Source: Adenanthera pavonina (lineage: Eukaryota > Streptophyta > Magnoliopsida > Fabales > Fabaceae). From it: 64,000 bases of DNA. Position numbers and translations under genes: made by a program. Below, one piece after another: positions 31,583 to 44,800 of this stretch. The stretch spans positions 17,750,001-17,814,000 of the forward strand of contig JAIVEN010000021.1 in assembly GCA_026686845.1 (NCBI GenBank), read 5' to 3'. The first letter of the stretch is position 1, and each line of letters begins with the position of its first letter. The notes below the pieces were generated by a model that did not search any database, was not told the origin of the DNA, and saw only the letters and a program-made list of their open reading frames with translations.

Positions 31583-33169
31583 TGTTAGGTTTGATGACCA
31601 ACATGATTAGTTTTGATTATGTCAAATAGTGGGGTAAAAAGTTTCCATGATATGTGTATTCAATATTCATTATACCATTTATATCATATTTATCATTGAA
31701 GTGATATTGGACTTATTTTGCTTGAAAGAAAGTTATATTCAATATAGGTTTATCCAAGAAAAAAAGAGTGAGCACTGAAGTAAAAATGGAATATCAGTAT
31801 CATACTCAACTCAAAGTTCTCAAGCATAAAGATACAAAAAAGATTACTCCAAGAATTGAAGAATGTAAAGATATTGAAGATTGGAAGCTTGGTTGCATCA
31901 AGATAGCCTTTCAACTTCAAATGGGTGTATCTATCATAGGCAATTAGTGTTTATGTAAAACTCAATGATTTAGATTTGTATTTATTGGATTAAGAAGTTT
32001 TGGATATTAAAATGCACATCTTGGTTTAAAAAAAGAGTGAAATTCTGATAATTCAAAATCTTAGTTTGACCTTTGATATGTATTGTTGAAATATCTCTCA
32101 AATTGCACATGATTTTGATACAAAACTTGTTTCATATGAAAATCAAATGGATTTTCAAAGGTGATTATTTCACTCAAAATGGAGTTTATATGAAAAAGCT
32201 AAGATTATTTGAAGTTGAGTAATGAGATATGATTTTAGTTTTGACTTGTTATCACTCTCTTACTCATATCTCACAAAATATGTTGAATTTAGAAGTGAAA
32301 CTTGTTACATTTGAAACTAGACATTTAGAGATTTTCCACGATAGGTCATTTGCATAATTTGGACTTAAAATGAGGGAGTTATGCCATCTACAATTTTTTT
32401 CACACTAGCTTGTTCAACCAAGAAGGGTACGTTATTTGACTATCAAATCCTTGATGGTAAGAATAAGCTTTGGAATGCCTCTTGTTCAACTAACCTAACT
32501 TAGTTGTCACAGCAATGCAATATCAAAATGCTTATAATGGCTAGTTTTTGTCTCTAATAGCTATATTTCACTCTTATCTATAAATATAACCTTCAAAACT
32601 CATTTTTAAAAGCTGTTGAACATATTTAAGCTATAATGTGACTCACAAACTTGTTTTTTATTCTTTCAAAGAGAGAATCACAATTCTTGAGTCATATCTT
32701 ATAATATCTCTATTGTTTGAGTTCTTAAACCTTGGTTGTATCATTTTGTTCTTTGTGAGAGAGCTTATCTTTTGTAAACACTTCTTTTCTACTTGGATAG
32801 ATTGCTTAGAATGAGGAAACTTTAAGGGAGCATTGTAATCACATCTTATAGAGGCGTAAGGAGAGATTCAAGGCTGTGGTATCCCATATATTGTATTATG
32901 GCTTCACAAATGCTCGGATCGAATTTATAAGAAATAGTAGAAAATCTCAAACGGGTTACTTGGGGACTGAATGTAAGTCCAGTGGTTGAGTCAAACTAGT
33001 ATAAATCTTAGTGTTTTTATCTTCTTCTCTATCTTAAGCTTTATATGTTTATCTTGCTCTATTTATCACTATTTTGGTAATTCTTGTTGTATTATTGGGT
33101 TGTTATTCATAAAGCAAAAAATTTTGTAACACTTAATTTTTCCCTCTTTAGTAACCAGCTAATCTAGCA
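31583..33169 (+). repeat. C+ 3' LTR
   Basis: Starts TGTTAGGTTTGATGACCAACATGATTAG after a polypurine tract and ends GTAACCAGCTAATCTAGCA, a degraded form of the GTGACCAGCCAACCTAACA end of related LTRs. About 1587 bp. It is the 3' LTR of the + strand element whose internal tail is at 24964-26223 and 31341-31582. Confidence 0.7.
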
Positions 33170-34151
33170 AAAGGCATTTAAGTAAGTGCACTCTTTATTT
33201 TATCACACTAAAGAGCCAATGAGACTTGGTTGTAGTTTTTTAGCGTTTCAAAACTTTATAATAATTATTTTAGTATTTTAAGATTTTTCTGTGATTTTCC
33301 CTTATATATTTTCATATATAATTTTATATATTTTTATAACAATGACAAATAATTGTTTTCTTCTGTTTCAAAGATGATCAAATAGACGAAGTCATTGATA
33401 GCCACATTTGGAGCTTCCTTTCTTTGATTGATAATTTTAATTTGCTTCACCCATGTTTCAATTCTAAATCAATAATACATATGATTAAGTTTTTTTCCTT
33501 TGTAATCTAATTATTTTGGTTCCATTTGTTTTATTTTGGCCAATATTTTGGTAATTGACGGCACACATATTTTGATAAGACATCCTATATTAGTAATTTT
33601 CTGGTTCTGGTATTTTTTTTTTTCGTTTTGCATTTCCTATGCTAAATTTTACATCTATCAATTATAGATTCACGTGCAATTATTTTTATTCAGCTTATGG
33701 TATTTCCAGCAATAATGATGAAGCCAAGCATAGTCTCCACATGAGTAGATAGTGTTAGAAGTTAGAACATATATTATTTTTTGTATTTCCATTTGAGATT
33801 CAAATGCAAATTATTATTTTGTTTGGCAAAAAAATATAAATAATTTGTAGTTTAGACAAAATGTCATGTTTTATTAAATAATTTTGATTTAATATTTGAA
33901 GAGGATTATCAAGTAAACTTGAAAATTTCAAGAGTTGGCTACTCTAATTGCCTATTGCCTAGTATATTAATTTCACAATTATGGTTAGGATTAACATTTA
34001 ATACCATAATGAATTATGTACAATCAACATATATTTTAACAGATATTTTTCCTGTAACAATTTTGTACTTTATAAAAATATATTTATATATTTAAAGATT
34101 TATAATTTTATAATTATATATTTTATATCACCAACATAGTTTCATTTTATT

Positions 34152-34176
34152 ACACACACACACACACACACACACA
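34152..34176. repeat. (AC)n microsatellite
   Basis: About 12 uninterrupted AC units. Confidence 0.95.
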
Positions 34177-36296
34177 GAGCAAATCTCGATCTCCACATGT
34201 ATACTGTTTGTAAAATAATTATTTAATGCTATAGACTACTTATTTTAATATAAATAGTTTGAATTATAATTTTTGGTGCTTTTTTAATTTCATATTAACA
34301 ATATATTTTTATTTTAAGTGATACTTTCCCTATAGTAGATCTCAATCTCCGCATCAATTGATTATTTGAAAAATAATTTTGTAATCAATTTAAACTAATT
34401 AATTATATTCAACTTAAATAATTTGAATTTTACTTTATAATTGACAAAAAAAATTTTTATTTTATTTTTCTATCTTATAATTTTTATATTATATGCCTAG
34501 AGGCCATGATTCAATATTTTGTATCATACATACTTTTCTTATTTCTTTTTTAAAGTATTTTCTGATCTTAATTTTAGTAAAAAATCTAATACTGGATAGC
34601 AAAATACTTGCATTGCATCAAAGTTAAAATTTTAATTTCAAAATGGTAATTTTAAATAGGCTATTGTTATTGCTATCTATATTATTTGTTCCAATTTAAA
34701 ATTATAATTAAACTTGAAACTAAACAATAAATGAAGCGAACTGTAGATAATTATTAAAATTTCAAATTAATTTAGTTTACATTTTTTCGGGTTCATAATT
34801 TTAAATAAATACTACAAAATCAGAATAGATATGTTTGTGTTGGCTATTTAGAGATCTAAAAGCAATAACAAATAGTTAGGTGTGCCAGAGGCTGTGAAAC
34901 TCAAAAATGGAATTAAGAACTCAACTTCTGAATCAAACATCGTGGGCGTTTGAGGTTCATTATCATAATTTCCCCAAGTGTAAAAAAAAAATACATGAAC
35001 AATCAACAAAGTACATTAGTACAATGATGAAATTGAAATGTAAATGTAACCTAAAGTAGACTAACTCCCGGCATTGTGGCGTCATGTGAGTCTAAGCACC
35101 TTCGAGTCTCAAGGACTCAATAAATAATCTAAAACCTAAAACAAACAACGTGAGGACGGTGGTTCATCGAAGCAAAGGGATAAGTTAATCGTGACCTTTG
35201 AGAGCTTGGATATGTTGGTGTGTATGTGTTTGTTTGTGTCTCTTTTGTGCGCCTATAGATCTAAATTATAATTTTGAAGCATAATTAATTGAGTTTTTGG
35301 ATTAACTAGTATAAAATTGTTGTCTGGGAAAAGTCTGTGATGACTTTTGGAAGCCTCTGTAACTCAAAGCCCAAACAAGGTTTAAAAAAAACACAGCGAG
35401 AGAGAAAGAAAGGCTCAAAGCAAAAAGAAAAAAGTTAATTAAAATTTTAAAAAAAATAGTAAGAGAAAGGCAACTCATGATCAGGTAGAGAAGGCAATTA
35501 AGGAGATCATTTTCTAGATGCTAGGGTTTGGTTTCTTCATGGATTCTTGGCCTAAAATCTCAAAGTAATTGATGTAAAAAGGAGGAGGGAGAAATAAAAG
35601 AAATCAAGTAGGATAGAGATATTAAGAAAATAAGAGGGAGAAGTAGAAGGAAGACAATAGAACAACTTGAGGGAGAGAAAAAATTCCAAATAATCAATAC
35701 TATTCAATTTATCAACCAAGTCTGACATTTGAATTATAATGATAGTCACTTATATGACTCAATAGAACTTTCTACAAAATTGATACAATTTAATAAAATG
35801 TGAAAGTATTTAATCAAAAGATTCAATATAGGGAGATTGCAAGAATTTCACTTATTTAGAAATTTCTTAAAGACTAAAACATTCTAGAACATTTTAACAT
35901 GAACTTAAAGAAAAGAAGTTATAAAATAGGAAATAAATAAAAGATAATATAGATCTTAATAATTCCTAAAATATATAATAAAATCTAATAAATCTAAAAG
36001 ATAACCTAAATATCCTAATAAAAAAATTTATTTAAAATCCTAATTATCTAAAACTATCCATTCTTCATCAGTAATCATCTCTTCCATCTCTCCTCCCTCT
36101 CTTGGATGAATTCATCACTCTTCATGGTGAGAAAAATGGTATTCTTCACTTTGTAGCTTTAATACTAGTCAATGTTTTGAAAATTGGATTGGACTAGCTG
36201 GTTCAATCAACAGCCGATACCTAGTCTAGTTTGGGATAAGGAGAAAACCAGGGTATGAAAGAATCGGTCAAAAACTTGCCAAACTAGTCAACAATG

Positions 36297-36336
36297 GGTA
36301 AAACCGGTGCATTACCGGTTGAACCGGTTGAAGAAA
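36297..36336. repeat. ACCGGTT-rich repeat patch
   Basis: Three ACCGGT palindromes within about 40 bases, preceded by related words back to 36190 (GACTAGCTGGTTCAATCAAC). A similar inverse word order (accagtgcctcggtcgattcaatgaccaatcc) occurs near 50472-50505. This is a dispersed plant repeat of unknown class. Confidence 0.45.
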
Positions 36337-36985
36337 GTGGGGAGAAACTGAGCTTATCGAAGATCGAAGAGGAGGAGGAGAAGGGGGAAGGGGGAGGATG
36401 AGGAAGAAAAGGGAAAAAGTCACAGCACTTGACCATGTTTTTTTCTCTTCAAATAGCAGAAAAAATCACAAAAAGATGGAGGAAAATAGAACAAAATGAA
36501 AGTCTTGATCATTATTTGCTTCCACTTCTCATGAATCATGACAACTTCATTGGCCACCTAACAGATTTAAATATTCAGACTAATACTCACAGGGTAAGGT
36601 CTTTGAGGGTTGAGATAGAGAGAGATAGAGGTGAAAAGAAAATGAAAATGGCAGTGTGAGGAAGCAGACACATGAGGGAGAAAAGGATGTGAATGTTTGG
36701 GAGTAGTTAATATATTTGTGCTTAGGTTAGGAAATATGATGAAAGTCTACACATTTTTCAATAGCAATCAACTTTATCATTTCCTAGGTTTCTTAAAAGT
36801 TGTTCCAAGTTCAACTTTCAAAATTTTCAACCTAATTTAATAAAATATTAATAAAATCGAAAGCGTGACAAATGCTGTATGACTACATGATTGCACTTTT
36901 ATTATTATTTTATCATAACTTTTTTTAATATTTTTTTTATATTTTGAATGTAACTTCTAAAAAACAAAAGTTATGTTTAAATTTA

Positions 36986-37316
36986 CTCCCTCTAATTCAT
37001 TTATAAAGAAAAAAACTATTTCATAAGTATTAAGAAAACTAATTTTAGTTAGTTAAAGTTAATTAAATTGCCTCATATGTTAAGTTTCTTCCAAAATTAC
37101 CCATACTTAATTTTTATATTAATTTGAATCACTTATATATTTAATCTCTCTCTCACATAATTAATTAAGGGTAATTTTTGGAAAAGAAAATTTTAATGCA
37201 CCATTAACTCCTTTTTTTCCTTATATTTAAGATCATCAAAAGAAAGAAATTTTTCCTTATAAATATTTAAGACCATCAAAAGAAAATTTTTTTCTTATAA
37301 ATAGGACTGGAGGGAG
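36986..37316. mobile_element. Stowaway-like MITE
   Basis: Terminal inverted repeats CTCCCTCTAATTCATTTATAA and TTATAAATAGGACTGGAGGGAG, flanked by TA on both sides (36984-36985 and 37317-37318). 331 bp, AT-rich, no ORF. CTCCCTC ends with TA duplication are the hallmark of Tc1/mariner Stowaway MITEs. The inner part includes a near-duplicate piece (ttaagaccatcaaaagaaa at about 37230 and 37267). Confidence 0.85.
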
Positions 37317-38520
37317 TATTAAATAATAATATAAACTTTGAAGAGCTCCTCCCCATTCTTTATCCACGTGAAGTTATTATGAAATTATTATAAATAATTA
37401 ATTACATTATTTAAATTCCATCCTAAAAGATGTAATAAATATGCACAAATGTTTTATTAAAAATTAACTTTTAATAAATAAAATATTTATTAATTACTCA
37501 TATGATTAACTTGAAAACTTTTATATAATAACTAGATTTTTTATTTGTGCAACTTTAACTATATTTATTATATTTGAATAATCTATTATATTTTTAAATG
37601 TATACTTTAACAGGTACACTGTGACATCATGTAAACAAAGTATTACAACTAGTTGCAATGAGTTGAAACACAAAACCAAATTTACAATGTTATGTGGAAC
37701 CAAAGTTTTGGACATCTACCAATGCCATGGAACTATGGATGTTTTCTTATATTCATCTTGGAAACCAGAAATCATGAAATGATTTTGGCAGTATGTAAGA
37801 TATTATAAGCATGATAGTTTTTTTTTCAAGCACCAAGGATATGTCTCAGCTAACGGTTGAAGATTAATTCTTTCAAGACATAAAATTTGCCGAAGTAAAT
37901 TTTGCCTCTTCCAACAGAACATTTTTCATACATACGACAAGTAAGCACATGAGTTAATTTTATATTGAAGGACAAAAAAAATCCGGTGATTATATTATAA
38001 AATATAATATATTGAAAGTTTTGTATAAAATTATCTGAAACCAGTATCCAAAAAAGGTTTTGACCTTGCATTGCATGGGATCAATTAATAAGTTAGTAAA
38101 ATTTATTAAAACTTGTATTATATGATATGAAGAATTGTATAGTTATAAGGAAAAGATTTATGAAACAATGTTAGTAACTTGACATTTAAAAAAACAAATA
38201 TATCATTCTTTGAAAAAAAAATGCTGCAAGAGTAATAGGAAAATATTTTTTTGCCTAAGAGGAAAATGATAATAGTTTTCAAACAAATTATAGCTATTGA
38301 CTTAAATAAAAGGAAAAAATGACAGAGAGTTATATAAACAAAATGGCCGTTCGATCATATTACCCCGCCAATCATACCCATTTTCTCATTATGAAAATAC
38401 ACGAAAAAATGTTTTTCATACTCAACCACAACAAAAATAGAAATAAAGAGAAAGTTGCTGGACAATTAGTATGTTTTGACAAGCAAGGAATCCATTCAAA
38501 CACTTTTCATGTAAGAATAC
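37317..38520. other. AT-rich flank left of element D
   Basis: No gene supported. Short ORFs at 37521-37715, 37850-38071 and 38319-38525 match nothing I recognise. The last five bases (aatac) are the target duplication of D. Confidence 0.4.
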
Positions 38521-38917
38521 TATAGGGTTATATATATTATATCCACCCTTGTTGGGTAAGATATAATTTGGCCCAAGCCCAAATAAGATAAATATGGTTT
38601 GTAATTATTAAATATAAATGAGAGGGAGGGAACAGTTTAATAGTAACCGATCCACACACCGCACGGGAGAGTAAATTAAGAGATCGCACATCAGTATATG
38701 GTAGTAGGGGTTCTTTTTTTATCGTGGAGCACGCTCTCTTACTTCCTCTTGGCTCTCTCTCCTTACAATCCTTTTCAAGAGTGTTTTCTACTGTGAACCA
38801 AAGAAGAAAGTCCGAGTGACTTTATTCCAACCGCTTGGTCTATGTCCTTTTTCATTCTCTTAGTGGAAGAACATCTTTAATTAGTATGTATATCTTCCCT
38901 ATCTTATTATTATATCA
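38521..38917 (+). repeat. D 5' LTR
   Basis: 397 bp, homologous to 46177-46591. It begins TATAGGGTTATATA, where the 3' copy has TGTTGGATTATA, so the terminal TG is mutated. It ends in CA one base before the PBS. It carries CCACCCTTGTTGGGTAAGATA and ACCAAAGAAGAAAGTCCGAGTG blocks shared with the other LTR. Confidence 0.9.
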
Positions 38918-38918
38918 T

Positions 38919-38930
38919 TGGTATCAGAGC
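38919..38930 (+). promoter_or_regulatory. D primer binding site
   Basis: TGGTATCAGAGC one base after the LTR: initiator tRNA-Met complement. Confidence 0.9.
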
Positions 38931-39532
38931 ATCTTTAGATTCTGGGGAAATCTATATTCGCTACAATTTTTTATTTGCCGATTATAAATAGTCTCTTTGA
39001 GTTCCATTATTTGCATATGGTATATTTTTTTTATTATGAGTTTTTTTGGTATATTTTTAGTATACTGTATATACTCATAACATATGAAAATATGATTCTG
39101 TATAGGGGATCTCAATTTTAAAAATATATACATATATATATATACATGGTACATTTTTTTTTTGTTCTTTAAAATCATCCCCTCCTGGATAAAGAAGTAC
39201 ACCACCGTGTAGAGAATGAAGAGATGAAAAAAAAGCCACTAAAATCGTGTCAAACAAACACCGGACGAGAGAAAGAATGGAAAAAAATGTTTTGAATCCG
39301 TGGGTAAAACTAAAAAAAAATTGGGTTTATTAAAATCACACTTTTATGGACAAAAGATGAACACCATGGTGTAGAGGACAACAAGATGAGAAAAATCACA
39401 ACAAAATTTCCTCAAACGGACGTCGGATGAAGAAGAAAATGGTAAACTATGGTGGCGGGTCCGCAGGTCTGCCATCAGGTCTGAACCAGGTTAGGTTGAC
39501 CCGGCTGGAGGTCAGGGACGACCTCAACAACA

Positions 39533-39561
39533 TGTCGTTTTGGTGGAATACCAAAACGACA
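39533..39561. repeat. 12-bp perfect inverted repeat in D leader
   Basis: TGTCGTTTTGGT, then GGAAT, then ACCAAAACGACA. In RNA this would be a stable stem with a five-base loop. I recall similar AAACGAC...GTCGTTT words in plant retroelement leaders, but this is memory. Confidence 0.75.
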
Positions 39562-40156
39562 CGTCATTTTGCCTAATATTAAAACAAAAACTCAAAATGG
39601 AAAAATGGGCTGCGTAAAAAAAAACTGTTTTTGTTGGGCCACAAATGACCAGTCCAATGAGGGGGGAAATTAAAAAAAATTTCTTTGGGCCTAGAACATT
39701 TGGTCCAAAGCAAAAACAAAGGAGAAGGGATCGCTGACGTGGAGCGTGGGGCCCATCAACACGTGATTTGGCCATGTGGAGCATACTGATAGAAAGTGAA
39801 CGAAACACGTGGAAGATGCTGGGCTAGCGAGTGTGGCTAGATTCAAACTCTACGACGGCACGCGGAGTTCACACGTCACCCTCGCATGTGGGATTTGTTT
39901 TTCCCGAATTTTTCAGTTTTTTTTTGTAATTTGAACCTTCTTGGGGCGCGTGAGGGCGCGTCTAAGGGTATTTTAAGACACGGTTTGTTTCTAAAAATCC
40001 CTAAATTCGAGGTCTTCAATTTGATATACTATTTGGCCAATTTTTAGGTAATCTTGGATCTGTTTAGATCTATTTCAGTACTTACATATACATGTTTTAT
40101 CTAAAAAATTCCAAAATTATTTTAATAATTCATATTATTTTATTGAAGGAAAAATA

Positions 40157-40411
40157 ATGAAGCTAGAGAATCCTAAAAGCATTGAAATAGATAAATATGG
40201 TTCTCCAAATTATGAATATTTGGAAGAACTTATTCCAGAGGATGAATCTCTTGATGAAGATCTTAATGAGGAATTTCTAGACGAAGAAGAAAATCCTGAG
40301 GAACTTCAAGAAGCGTATACAAATCCAAATGGGCCAAAAGAAGATGAAATTGTTTTTGAAGAGCCTAAAATTGAAGATCAAGAAGTTGTCCAACCCTTAC
40401 CCACTTTGTAG
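40157..40411 (+). CDS. Small acidic ORF in D leader, unknown
   Basis: 84 residues starting MKLENPKSIEID, with about a third Glu and Asp (LDEDLNEEFLDEEENPEELQ) and no recognised domain. It follows AAGGAAAAATAATG and lies 600 bp upstream of gag. A second short frame at 40453-40674 (MKDLYPILVNYSHFV) follows in the same frame register (offset 296 is not a multiple of three, so a frame change is needed to join them). It could be a captured host fragment, a decayed leader ORF, or chance. Acidic composition and a length of 84 codons in an AT-rich region make chance less likely, but no function is claimed. Confidence 0.3.
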   Translation: MKLENPKSIEIDKYGSPNYEYLEELIPEDESLDEDLNEEFLDEEENPEELQEAYTNPNGPKEDEIVFEEPKIEDQEVVQPLPTL

Positions 40412-40452
40412 CCCAAGACATAGCAAATAGGGATGCAACAAAAATAAAACAT

Positions 40453-40674
40453 TTGAAAGACTTGTATCCGATTCTTGTGAACTATTCACATTTTGTGATG
40501 AATATGGAAGATGCTGAGTTCTTCGCGAACATCATAATTAAGCTAAGAGAAGATCTAAATACACAAAATAAGAAATATTCAGATTACACTTGGGTCGATG
40601 CCATTAATAGAGCCATGAAAATATCGAATCGCACTCTTAAGAGGAAAATTATTAATTTCTGTTTTCCTATTTAA
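40453..40674 (+). CDS. Second small ORF in D leader, unknown
   Basis: 73 residues, MKDLYPILVNYSHFVMNMED then FFANIIIKLREDLN and SDYTWVDAINRAMKISNRTL. It has a globular-looking mix of hydrophobic and charged residues, unlike random AT-rich translation, but I recognise no family. It may be the continuation of the acidic ORF after a frameshift. Confidence 0.25.
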   Translation: MKDLYPILVNYSHFVMNMEDAEFFANIIIKLREDLNTQNKKYSDYTWVDAINRAMKISNRTLKRKIINFCFPI

Positions 40675-41027
40675 TTTATGTATGAAATTTATATTAATTT
40701 TTTTTTGTACAATGACTATGTTCTTTTATGAATTTAATATTTTTTTCTTAATATATGCTTTATTTGAGTGGGAGCTCTCGTTTCAAACACTTGTATTAAA
40801 ATCTTAATAGATAATAATGATAACACTAGCATCCGTGTGATGGGAGATACACGTATGGTCTCCTGATCATGGAACTAATGGAATTATTATTGTTCTAATA
40901 AGAAATAATACAAGTATATGACATTGTATATTATACTGTGCTACCTGTATATTTTATTAAAATATTCTTTAGTCCAGCTTAATAATAGAAATCTTTTATG
41001 TGGGATCATCTAGTAACTGATTTAAGA

Positions 41028-41880
41028 ATGGCGACCAAGAGTATAATTACTGAGCTAAATAAGGAAGACAAACTAAATGGGGACAATTGGGACATCTGGC
41101 ACTAAAAGGTTTCATATATATTGGAAGAACAAGATGTTGTAAAGCCACTAACTGTAGTCATGGCACAACCTGAAGCCAGCAATACTGCCTAATATAGGAG
41201 AGACCAAGAGGTCTACATGGCGTGGAAAAGGAAGAACAGCATAGCACGTATTACTATGCTGGGCACTATGGCCAATGACCTAATGTGTGAATATGAAAAA
41301 TATTCAACTGCACAGGCCATGTGGACGGCATTAAAGGATAAGTTTGGAGGTACTTCTACCACCAAACTAAGAAGGCTGACAATTAAGTTTGATACTTATA
41401 AGTTAAGGCCTAACACTCCTATGAAACAACATCTACAAGAGATGGCCAACATGATCAGTGAACTGAAGGAAGCTGGGCATGAATTGTTTGATGAACAACA
41501 GATCCAGGCTATCATAAGGTCACTCCCTTCAAGCTGAGAACACATGAAAGTCAACTTAACCCATAATGAGAATATAAACACTTTCAGTGATGTGACGAAA
41601 CACCTGGAGCTTGAAGATGAACGTCTAGAGGCCTACAGAGCCTTTGGACAAGCCTATTTGACTGAAGAAGCAAGAACTTCTAATCCTAAGCCCCATTCAA
41701 AAAAGGCAAGAAAAATCAAAGAAAGGGTAAGAATAATGGCCTAAAATTTAAAAAGGGAAATAAACCTTTCAAGAAAAGAGGGAAGAAAGGCGGAAAGAAG
41801 AAGAAGATTGACCTGAGTAAGGTTAAGTGCTATTTCTATCTGAAAATGGGTCATTTTGCAAGGGATTGTCCTGAGCAAAA
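41028..41880 (+). pseudogene. D gag pseudogene
   Basis: ATG at 41028 (MATKSIITELNKEDKLNGDNW). Stops occur soon after (TAA/TAG at 41103 and near 41190). The long open part 41217-41537 holds the UBN2 core (AQAMWTALKDKFGGTSTTKLRRLTIKFDTYK ... MISELKEAGHELFDEQQIQAIIRSLP). A knuckle KCYFYLKMGHFARDC appears near 41826-41870, with the second Cys replaced by Tyr. Gag and pol are one continuous region in the related Tnt1-like copia elements and probably were here. Confidence 0.85.
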
Positions 41881-44800
41881 TGAACGTGAAAAGGTATTAG
41901 TGAATTATGTTAATTCACATATGTCTTATGTTTCAAGTACTATTTTTTTAACAGAAACTATTTCTTCTTCTTGGATAATGGACTCAAGCTGCACAGACCA
42001 CATGAGTAGGGATAATGGATCATTTGCAGAGTACCGTCAGTTGCCGAATCAAAGCAAGTGGCTTTATGTTGGTAACAACGTTAAAATTGAGGTGAAAGGC
42101 ATAGAAACCTGCAAACTAACTTTGCGAGGTGGAAAAACCTTGATCCTCTGTGATGTACTTCATGCACCTGACATCCGACAGAACTTAGTTTTTATTTCCT
42201 GCTTATTAATTTATGGGTTTAATGTAAACTTTCATGGTAAGGTAGCAGACATTTCATTAAGGACAATTTTTTATGGTTTAGCTTTTCTTTCAAAAGAGTT
42301 CTTTATAATGGACATTGTTAGTGATTTTTATATGCATGATTGCTTTGCAACTTCTTCCAATTCAAATATTGATATGAATACTTGGCATGGTTGACTAGGA
42401 CACATTAATCAAAATAGAATGATTAAACTAGCTAAAGAAGGATTGCTAGGTACAATTGATAAAATGGAAATGGCCTTGTATGAACATTGTCTGGCTGGTA
42501 AAGCAACTAGAAAACCATTTGAAACTAGAACTAGGGTAGAAAATCCATTGCAATTAATTCATTCAGATGTTTGTAGTCCTATGAGTGTGAGGGCAAGACA
42601 TGGAGCTATTTATTTCATCACTTTCATTGATGATTACTCGCGATTTGGTTATGTTTATTTGATGTTGCATAAATTTGAAGCACTAGAATGTTTTAGACGA
42701 TACATGAACTTAGTCAAAAATCAAATGGACAAGAAAATCAAAGCATTAAGGACTGATTGCGGACGTGAATATTTACTAGATCAATTCAAAGAGCTCTGTG
42801 AAGAAAAGGGAATAGTAAGGCAACTTACAATCCCTGGCACCCCACAACAAAATGATGTAGCTGAAAGAAGAAATAGAACATTACTAGACATGGTTAGGTC
42901 TATGATGACACAAGCCAATCTACCCATTTCGTATTAGGGAGATGCAATTTTAACTGCAGCCTTCATACTTAACCGTGTGCCCTCAAAATCGATCACATCA
43001 ACACCCTATGAGCAATGGACAAATCGTAAGCTAGATTTAAATATTTTAAAACCCTGGGGGTTAGCAGCTTATGTCCATGATTCTTCCCACAAATATAGAA
43101 AGTTAGATCCAAGAGGGAAGAAATATATCTTTATTGGATACTCTGAACAATCTAAGGGTTACGTTTTCATTAGAGAAAACTAGGATGGAAGTGTGACTGA
43201 AATGTAATTTAGAGATACAACATTTCTAGAAAATGAATTCCCTAGCAGGAGTGAGGTGGATCGTACTGTATCTTCTTATGAGATACATGAAGAAACTGAG
43301 GAACAAGTTTATATACCTCAACCTCTTAATTCGAGTGGGAGCTCACAAAGACCAATGCAAGATTCTGTTCCAGAACAGAATAACTTACAAGAGATCCCAC
43401 TGCGGAGAAGTAACAGAGAAAGTGTACCAAAGAGACGTTTCCCAATAGAAGGGACTGCACTTATAGTTACCCCACAAGATTATGATGAGCCTAGTTCAAT
43501 ACATGAGCTTAGTAATGAATGGAAGAAAGCAATGGAAGAGGAAATGAATTTGATGAGGATTAGCCAAGTATGGGATTTGGCCAATCTTACATTTGGACGT
43601 AAGGCAATTGGGAATAAATGGGTTCTCAAAATTAAGAGAAATGCAGATGGATCGATTGAATGATACAAGGCTCAATTAGTGGCAAAAGGGTGTACTCAAC
43701 AGGAAGGTATAGATTATGAAGATATTTTTTCACCTGTTATGTGCTTTAACTCCATAAGACTAATTCTGGCAATAGTAGCAAGTTTAAATTTAAAATTACA
43801 TTAGATGGATGTAAAAATCCCATTTCTAAATGGTGAACTGGATGAAGAAATCTATATGCAACAACCATTAGGTTTCATTGAGAAAGGGAAAGAGAATAAA
43901 GTCTGCAAGCTAAAAAGGTCTATTTACAGACTTAAACAATCATCCAGACAATGGTATTTAAAGTTTCACCAAGCTATAACCTCATATGATTTCCAGATGA
44001 TCAACGAGGACCACTGTGTATACATCAAGAGTTTTGAAAAGAATCTTGTGATATTATCCCTTTATGTGGATGATATACTATTAGCCAGAAATAGTCTAAA
44101 ATCGATTATAGCTATCAAAGAATAGTTATCTTTGAATTTGGAAATGAAAGACATGGGTGAAGCTGAATATATACTGGGAGTTAAAATCCATAGAGATCAC
44201 CCAGGAAAATTAATATCCCTTTCTCAGAAAAATTACATTGAGAAAATTCTTGAGTGATTCAACATGAAAAACTGTAAACCTATGGATACCCCTATTTGAA
44301 GAGGAGAAAATATGAGCCGAGACATGTGTCCTTAGACAGAGTCTGAAAAAGAAGATGATGGAAAGGGTCTCTTATTCTAGTGCGGTTGGTAGCTTAATGT
44401 ATGCCATGATATGTATGAGACCAGAGATATGTTATGCAGTTGGTTTGGTCAACAGGTACCAGTCAAACCTTGGATTGAAACATTGGAAGCTGTGAAGAGA
44501 ATCATGAGATATTTACAAGGCACAGCAGATTATACCCTATGTTATCAAGGAAGCGATTTATGCTTGGTAGGATACTCTGATGCAGATTGGGGAGGAGATC
44601 TAGATGAGCGCAAATCGACTTCTGGATATGTTTTTCTGCTAAACAATGGAGCTATATTTTGGTGTAGTAAGAAATAGACTTGTATTGCTTTGTCCATCAT
44701 GGAAGCAGAGTTCATTGCATGTTCTGTAGCAGTACAAGAAGTAGTATGGTTGAAGAGATTCATAAAACACTTAGGGATCATTGGTAATAAATTGAATCCT

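Larger units (their letters stand above)
33170..36985. other. AT-rich intergenic DNA
   Basis: No supported gene. 34200-34800 is extremely AT-rich. 35030-35420 is more GC-rich, with words such as gactttggaagcctctgtaactc, and may be relic transposon. 36160-36350 holds a string of accggt-containing words (ACCGGTGCATTACCGGTTGAACCGGTTG). 36350-36420 is a GGAGGAGG-rich purine tract. Short ORFs here have no recognisable product. Confidence 0.35.
38931..41027 (+). other. D leader region
   Basis: About 2.1 kb between PBS and gag. 39420-39980 is markedly richer in G and C than the surrounding DNA (gggtccgcaggtctgcc, ggggcgcgtgagggcgcg). It also holds a 12-bp hairpin and a small acidic ORF. The purpose of such a long leader is not visible. 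Possible acquired sequence. Confidence 0.6.

Noticed and set aside
39119..39146. (AT)n run with ATACAT as a possible promoter
   Set aside because: Simple AT repeat in the D leader, with no associated gene start.
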